A DNA stretch of 8,495 nucleotides. It comes from Candidatus Elusimicrobium euhamitermitis. Lineage in GTDB: Bacteria > Elusimicrobiota > Elusimicrobia > Elusimicrobiales > Elusimicrobiaceae. Positions within the stretch are counted from its first letter, which is position 1; every line of letters begins with the position of its first letter. The notes below the pieces were generated by a model. That model was not told the DNA's origin. It saw only the letters and a program-made list of their open reading frames with translations, and did not search any database. Below, one piece after another: positions 6,681-8,495 of this stretch. The position numbers were made by a program, and so were the translations under genes. Location: the NCBI GenBank assembly GCA_031254225.1, contig JAIRUU010000072.1:1-8495 (forward strand), given 5' to 3'.

Positions 6681-7144
6681 TTTATCAAAGGCCTTTCCAC
6701 CGGCATTCTTACCGAGGCTTTTAAATATTTCATGCCTAAATATTTAGGCTGGTCCGCCAGCAGCCAGCTGGTGCCCGGGAAAATCAAACGCACCGGATAA
6801 GTCACTTCCACAATAACGTCTTCGTTGACATGGGTCGGGTTCTGCGCGTCGTAACTCGTCGTCTCAAGGCTTGTGGCAAAAGTCAGCCTGTCGTTGCGGC
6901 CCGCAAACAGCATGTCCGCCTGTTCGCGGAGTTTGCTGTCTATGCGGCTCTTGTCCGTCGCGCCGCCCATCTTTGTTACGCCGACCATGCCGGCGACCCT
7001 GGCCATCTCATACGCGGCGTGGTGGGCGAGTATTGTATGATAAGCAATGTTGCCCAATTCCAATACCGCAAAAAGCATAAGCATGAAAAAGGGTAATATC
7101 AGCAATAATTCAACAATAGTCTGCCCACGCCGCCCGCGTATCAT
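6677..7144 (-). CDS. tadE: TadE-like pseudopilin
   Basis: This 155-residue TadE-family protein is a minor pilin-like component needed for Flp pilus production. The N-terminus has the basic leader MIRGRRG followed by QTIVEL, so prepilin peptidase would be expected to cut after Gly7 and leave Glu at +5. A hydrophobic segment runs from about residue 11 to 33. The rest should face the periplasm, and HAAYEMARVAG resembles the TadE signature region. The frame is also open to a TTG at 7201, but that start lies inside the Flp coding region, has no Shine-Dalgarno and would add an atypical leader. The ATG at 7144 is 10 nt after the flp stop and is preferred. It too has no clear Shine-Dalgarno, so coupling to flp translation is likely. 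The gene ends 70 nt before cpaB. Confidence 0.88.
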   Translation of the reverse strand: MIRGRRGQTIVELLLILPFFMLMLFAVLELGNIAYHTILAHHAAYEMARVAGMVGVTKMGGATDKSRIDSKLREQADMLFAGRNDRLTFATSLETTSYDAQNPTHVNEDVIVEVTYPVRLIFPGTSWLLADQPKYLGMKYLKASVRMPVERPLIN

Positions 7145-7154
7145 ATGGCCGAAA

Positions 7155-7364
7155 TTACATCTGTGAAACGCCGCCAAAGATTTTCGCTTTGACTTTGTCA
7201 AACAAATCAGGCATGAAAGCTTTAAAAGCGGCGCCCGCGGCTATTACCACGACAAGGATAACCAGCAGCATCATCAAATACTCCACGGTCCCCTGGCCTT
7301 TTTTATTTTCAAGCCGCGCTTTTATTTCATTTAAAGCCAGCTGCATTTTTACAAAATATTTCAT
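7155..7364 (-). CDS. flp: Flp major pilin precursor
   Basis: This 69-residue prepilin of the Flp/Fap family is the likely main subunit of the fibre. The 23-residue leader ends in NKKG. Processing after Gly23 would give a 46-residue mature pilin beginning QGTVEY, with the Glu5-Tyr6 pair typical of Flp pilins. A strongly hydrophobic helix follows (LMMLLVILVVVIAAGAAF). The frame extends to a GTG at 7370, but GGAGG at 7373-7377 is only 2 nt from it and 8 nt from the ATG at 7364, so the ATG is the start. It lies 36 nt after the small pilin-like gene and 10 nt before tadE. Confidence 0.95.
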   Translation of the reverse strand: MKYFVKMQLALNEIKARLENKKGQGTVEYLMMLLVILVVVIAAGAAFKAFMPDLFDKVKAKIFGGVSQM

Positions 7365-7372
7365 TTTCACGT

Positions 7373-7377
7373 CCTCC
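7373..7377 (-). promoter_or_regulatory. Strong Shine-Dalgarno that sets the flp start
   Basis: GGAGG on the minus strand lies 8 nt before the ATG at 7364 and only 2 nt before the in-frame GTG at 7370. It is the strongest canonical ribosome-binding site in front of a gene here, fitting the high translation expected for a major pilin. Confidence 0.75.
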
Positions 7378-7400
7378 GTTTTTAAAACTATTTTTTTAAA

Positions 7401-7565
7401 TTATTTCGCGTCGTACACCGTTAAAATTAATTTTGCGCCCTGTTCAAACTGCAAAGGCACTATTTTTGAGTATGAAATATAAAAAAGCAGAAGCATCGTA
7501 AACAACATCACCGTCGTGAAAATATATTCAACGGTAGTCTGCCCTTTTTTATTTTTTAAATTCAT
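7401..7565 (-). CDS. Small pilin-like protein with a class III (prepilin peptidase) signal
   Basis: A complete 54-codon frame runs from ATG (7563-7565) to TAA (7401-7403). The short leader MNLKNKKG is followed by QTTVEYIFTT and a hydrophobic stretch to about residue 32. Gly-Gln-x-x-Val-Glu-Tyr matches the cleavage region of Flp. Cutting after Gly8 would leave 46 residues, the same predicted mature length as Flp. Its C-terminal part (QFEQGAKLILTVYDAK) does not resemble that of Flp, and its helix carries more polar and aromatic residues, so it is more likely a minor pilin or pseudopilin than a second copy of flp. It could also be a reduced TadE-like protein. The Shine-Dalgarno is weak (a purine-rich GAGAG 6 nt upstream). 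It is the first gene of the pilus cluster. Confidence 0.8.
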   Translation of the reverse strand: MNLKNKKGQTTVEYIFTTVMLFTMLLLFYISYSKIVPLQFEQGAKLILTVYDAK

Positions 7566-7651
7566 ACATGCTCTCTTGCCCGCACACCCGTCTTTGTTTC
7601 CGGTCTTTGCTATCCGCCTTCGCTTCGTTACCCGTCTGCGCTGCGACGCGG

Positions 7652-7682
7652 TTAGTTTTTGCGCCTGCGGCGCAAAAACTAA
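7652..7682. terminator. Perfect 14-bp hairpin over the end of the PorV-like gene
   Basis: ttagtttttgcgcc (7652-7665) and ggcgcaaaaactaa (7669-7682) are perfect inverse complements around the 3-nt loop tgc, and the stem includes the stop codon at 7679-7681. Its place between the outer-membrane protein gene and the pilus cluster suggests a transcript end. However, when read on the minus strand the stem is preceded by T and followed by A, so it lacks the downstream T run of an intrinsic terminator. It may instead be a 3'-end stabiliser or a partial terminator. In the remaining gap (7566-7651) I see no convincing promoter or gene. Confidence 0.5.
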
Positions 7683-8495
7683 AACTGCACGCCCACGGCC
7701 ACGTTATAGACAGTGCCGAAAGCGCCGTAAGGCGTCATGGCGAAATCCAGCCTTGTGCCGTAGCCGAAAACCTCGTCGCTGTACAGCCCGAAACCGAACG
7801 AGACGTTTGAGGTTTTATCAAGCCCCACTCTTGACGTCCAGCTGCTTTCATTAGTGCCGGCCTGGTCGCGCGAATACCAGCCCGCGCGCAGGTCAAACCT
7901 TGCCACCTGCAGCAAATCTTCCGGTATATGTATTTCAAGACCGGCGCCGTATTGCAGGCGGTAGTCAACGTATTTAATAGCCTCGCCGACAATGGTATAG
8001 TATTTAGTCTTAATGTGCGCGCCGCCGCGCAGGCCGGTGGGCACTTCCGCGGAATCCCCTATATTTATCATAGCCGCGCCCAAACCGAATACGCCGAAAT
8101 CAAGTTTGCCGCCCACGTCAAACGCTATGTTGTTATAGGTATTGCTGTCCAAATTTTCATTGATATATTTAAACGTGCCGCCGAGCTGCAGGAAGTTGTC
8201 AAAAAACCCGCGCGCCAAAGACACCGTACCGACGAAATTTCTTACGTTTATGTCGTTCCCCTCGGACTGCGGAACGCCCAGGTCGTCCCTTCTGTCAAGG
8301 CCGCTGATATCCATGTAATTGCCGCTTACCGCCAGTATAGTTTTTCCAAAAGGCTGGACATAAGCGAGCGTTCTTGCCTTATAATCGCCAATCCACTGCA
8401 GGTAAGAAACGTGTATTTCTTTATTTGTCGCCACCGAGAGACCGGCTGGGTTCCAGTAAATAGCGTCCGGCCCTTCGGCGAGCGAGGCGTAAGCG
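7679..8495 (-). CDS. PorV/PorQ-family outer-membrane beta-barrel protein (5' end outside the window)
   Basis: The frame stays open to the right edge, giving 271 visible residues before the TAG at 7679-7681. The first visible residues (AYASLAEGPDAIYWNPAGLS) match the pattern near the N-terminus of PorV/PorQ-like proteins, a FadL-related beta-barrel group with a conserved WNPAGL-type motif. The rest alternates Gly, aromatic and polar residues as in outer-membrane strands, and it ends in VGVQF, a terminal Phe typical of outer-membrane barrels. A GTG at 8434 could be taken for a start, but the conserved motif lies upstream of it, so the true start is outside the window. PorV itself serves type IX secretion. 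Many relatives in other phyla have no known role, and nothing here shows a type IX system. Whether it contributes to the pilus is unknown, since the hairpin at 7652-7682 separates it from the pilus genes. Confidence 0.85.
   Translation of the reverse strand, partial: AYASLAEGPDAIYWNPAGLSVATNKEIHVSYLQWIGDYKARTLAYVQPFGKTILAVSGNYMDISGLDRRDDLGVPQSEGNDINVRNFVGTVSLARGFFDNFLQLGGTFKYINENLDSNTYNNIAFDVGGKLDFGVFGLGAAMINIGDSAEVPTGLRGGAHIKTKYYTIVGEAIKYVDYRLQYGAGLEIHIPEDLLQVARFDLRAGWYSRDQAGTNESSWTSRVGLDKTSNVSFGFGLYSDEVFGYGTRLDFAMTPYGAFGTVYNVAVGVQF

Noticed and set aside
7145..7201. TTG at 7201 as the start of tadE
   Set aside because: It lies inside flp, has no Shine-Dalgarno, and would give an atypical leader before the GQTIVEL cleavage region; the ATG at 7144 fits better.
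7679..8434. GTG at 8434 as the start of the PorV/PorQ-like gene
   Set aside because: The same frame stays open to the window edge and the conserved WNPAGL region lies upstream of this GTG, so the codon is an internal valine.
7679..8495. Type IX secretion system, based on the PorV-like gene
   Set aside because: No other type IX component is present, and PorV/PorQ-family barrels occur widely without one.

Overview
The window is almost entirely one minus-strand Tad/Flp (type IVc) pilus locus from a diderm bacterium. All recognisable genes except a 20-codon fragment at the left edge lie on the minus strand, so the locus reads from right to left. The outer-membrane secretin and the PorV/PorQ-type beta-barrel protein at the right edge show an outer membrane. 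The combination of a compact Tad locus, a PorV/PorQ-family protein and intermediate GC with A/T-rich gaps suggests a lineage such as Elusimicrobiota. That assignment is inference from gene content and is not secure.

Layout in order of transcription: a PorV/PorQ-like outer-membrane protein (7679 to beyond 8495, 5' end cut by the window); a perfect 14-bp hairpin over its stop codon (7652-7682); a 54-residue pilin-like gene (7401-7565); the Flp major pilin gene (7155-7364); tadE (6677-7144); a short gap with a possible promoter; cpaB/rcpC (5854-6606); a very short secretin (5095-5844); a TadZ-TadA fusion ATPase (2864-5092); a TadB with a large exported N-terminal extension (1236-2864); a 269-bp palindromic intergenic region (967-1235); and tadC (79-966). 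A convergent plus-strand gene ends at position 63. Spacings from cpaB to tadB are 9 nt, 2 nt and a 1-nt overlap, as expected for a single operon.

How the parts work together (family knowledge): Flp and the pseudopilins (TadE and the small pilin-like protein) are cleaved after a Gly by a prepilin peptidase, which is not in this window. TadB and TadC form the inner-membrane platform. The TadA half of the fusion powers assembly and the TadZ half places the machine in the cell. CpaB and the secretin carry the fibre through the periplasm and outer membrane.

The unusual parts are the TadZ-TadA fusion, the roughly 230-residue exported domain on TadB, the secretin reduced to little more than its core domain, the extra 54-residue prepilin-like gene, and the gap between tadB and tadC. 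That gap is an inverted duplication of about 67 bp per arm. One arm appears to have been split by a 103-bp MITE-like insertion with 16-bp terminal inverted repeats and a 5-bp direct duplication. No tRNA, rRNA, CRISPR array or transposase gene was seen.
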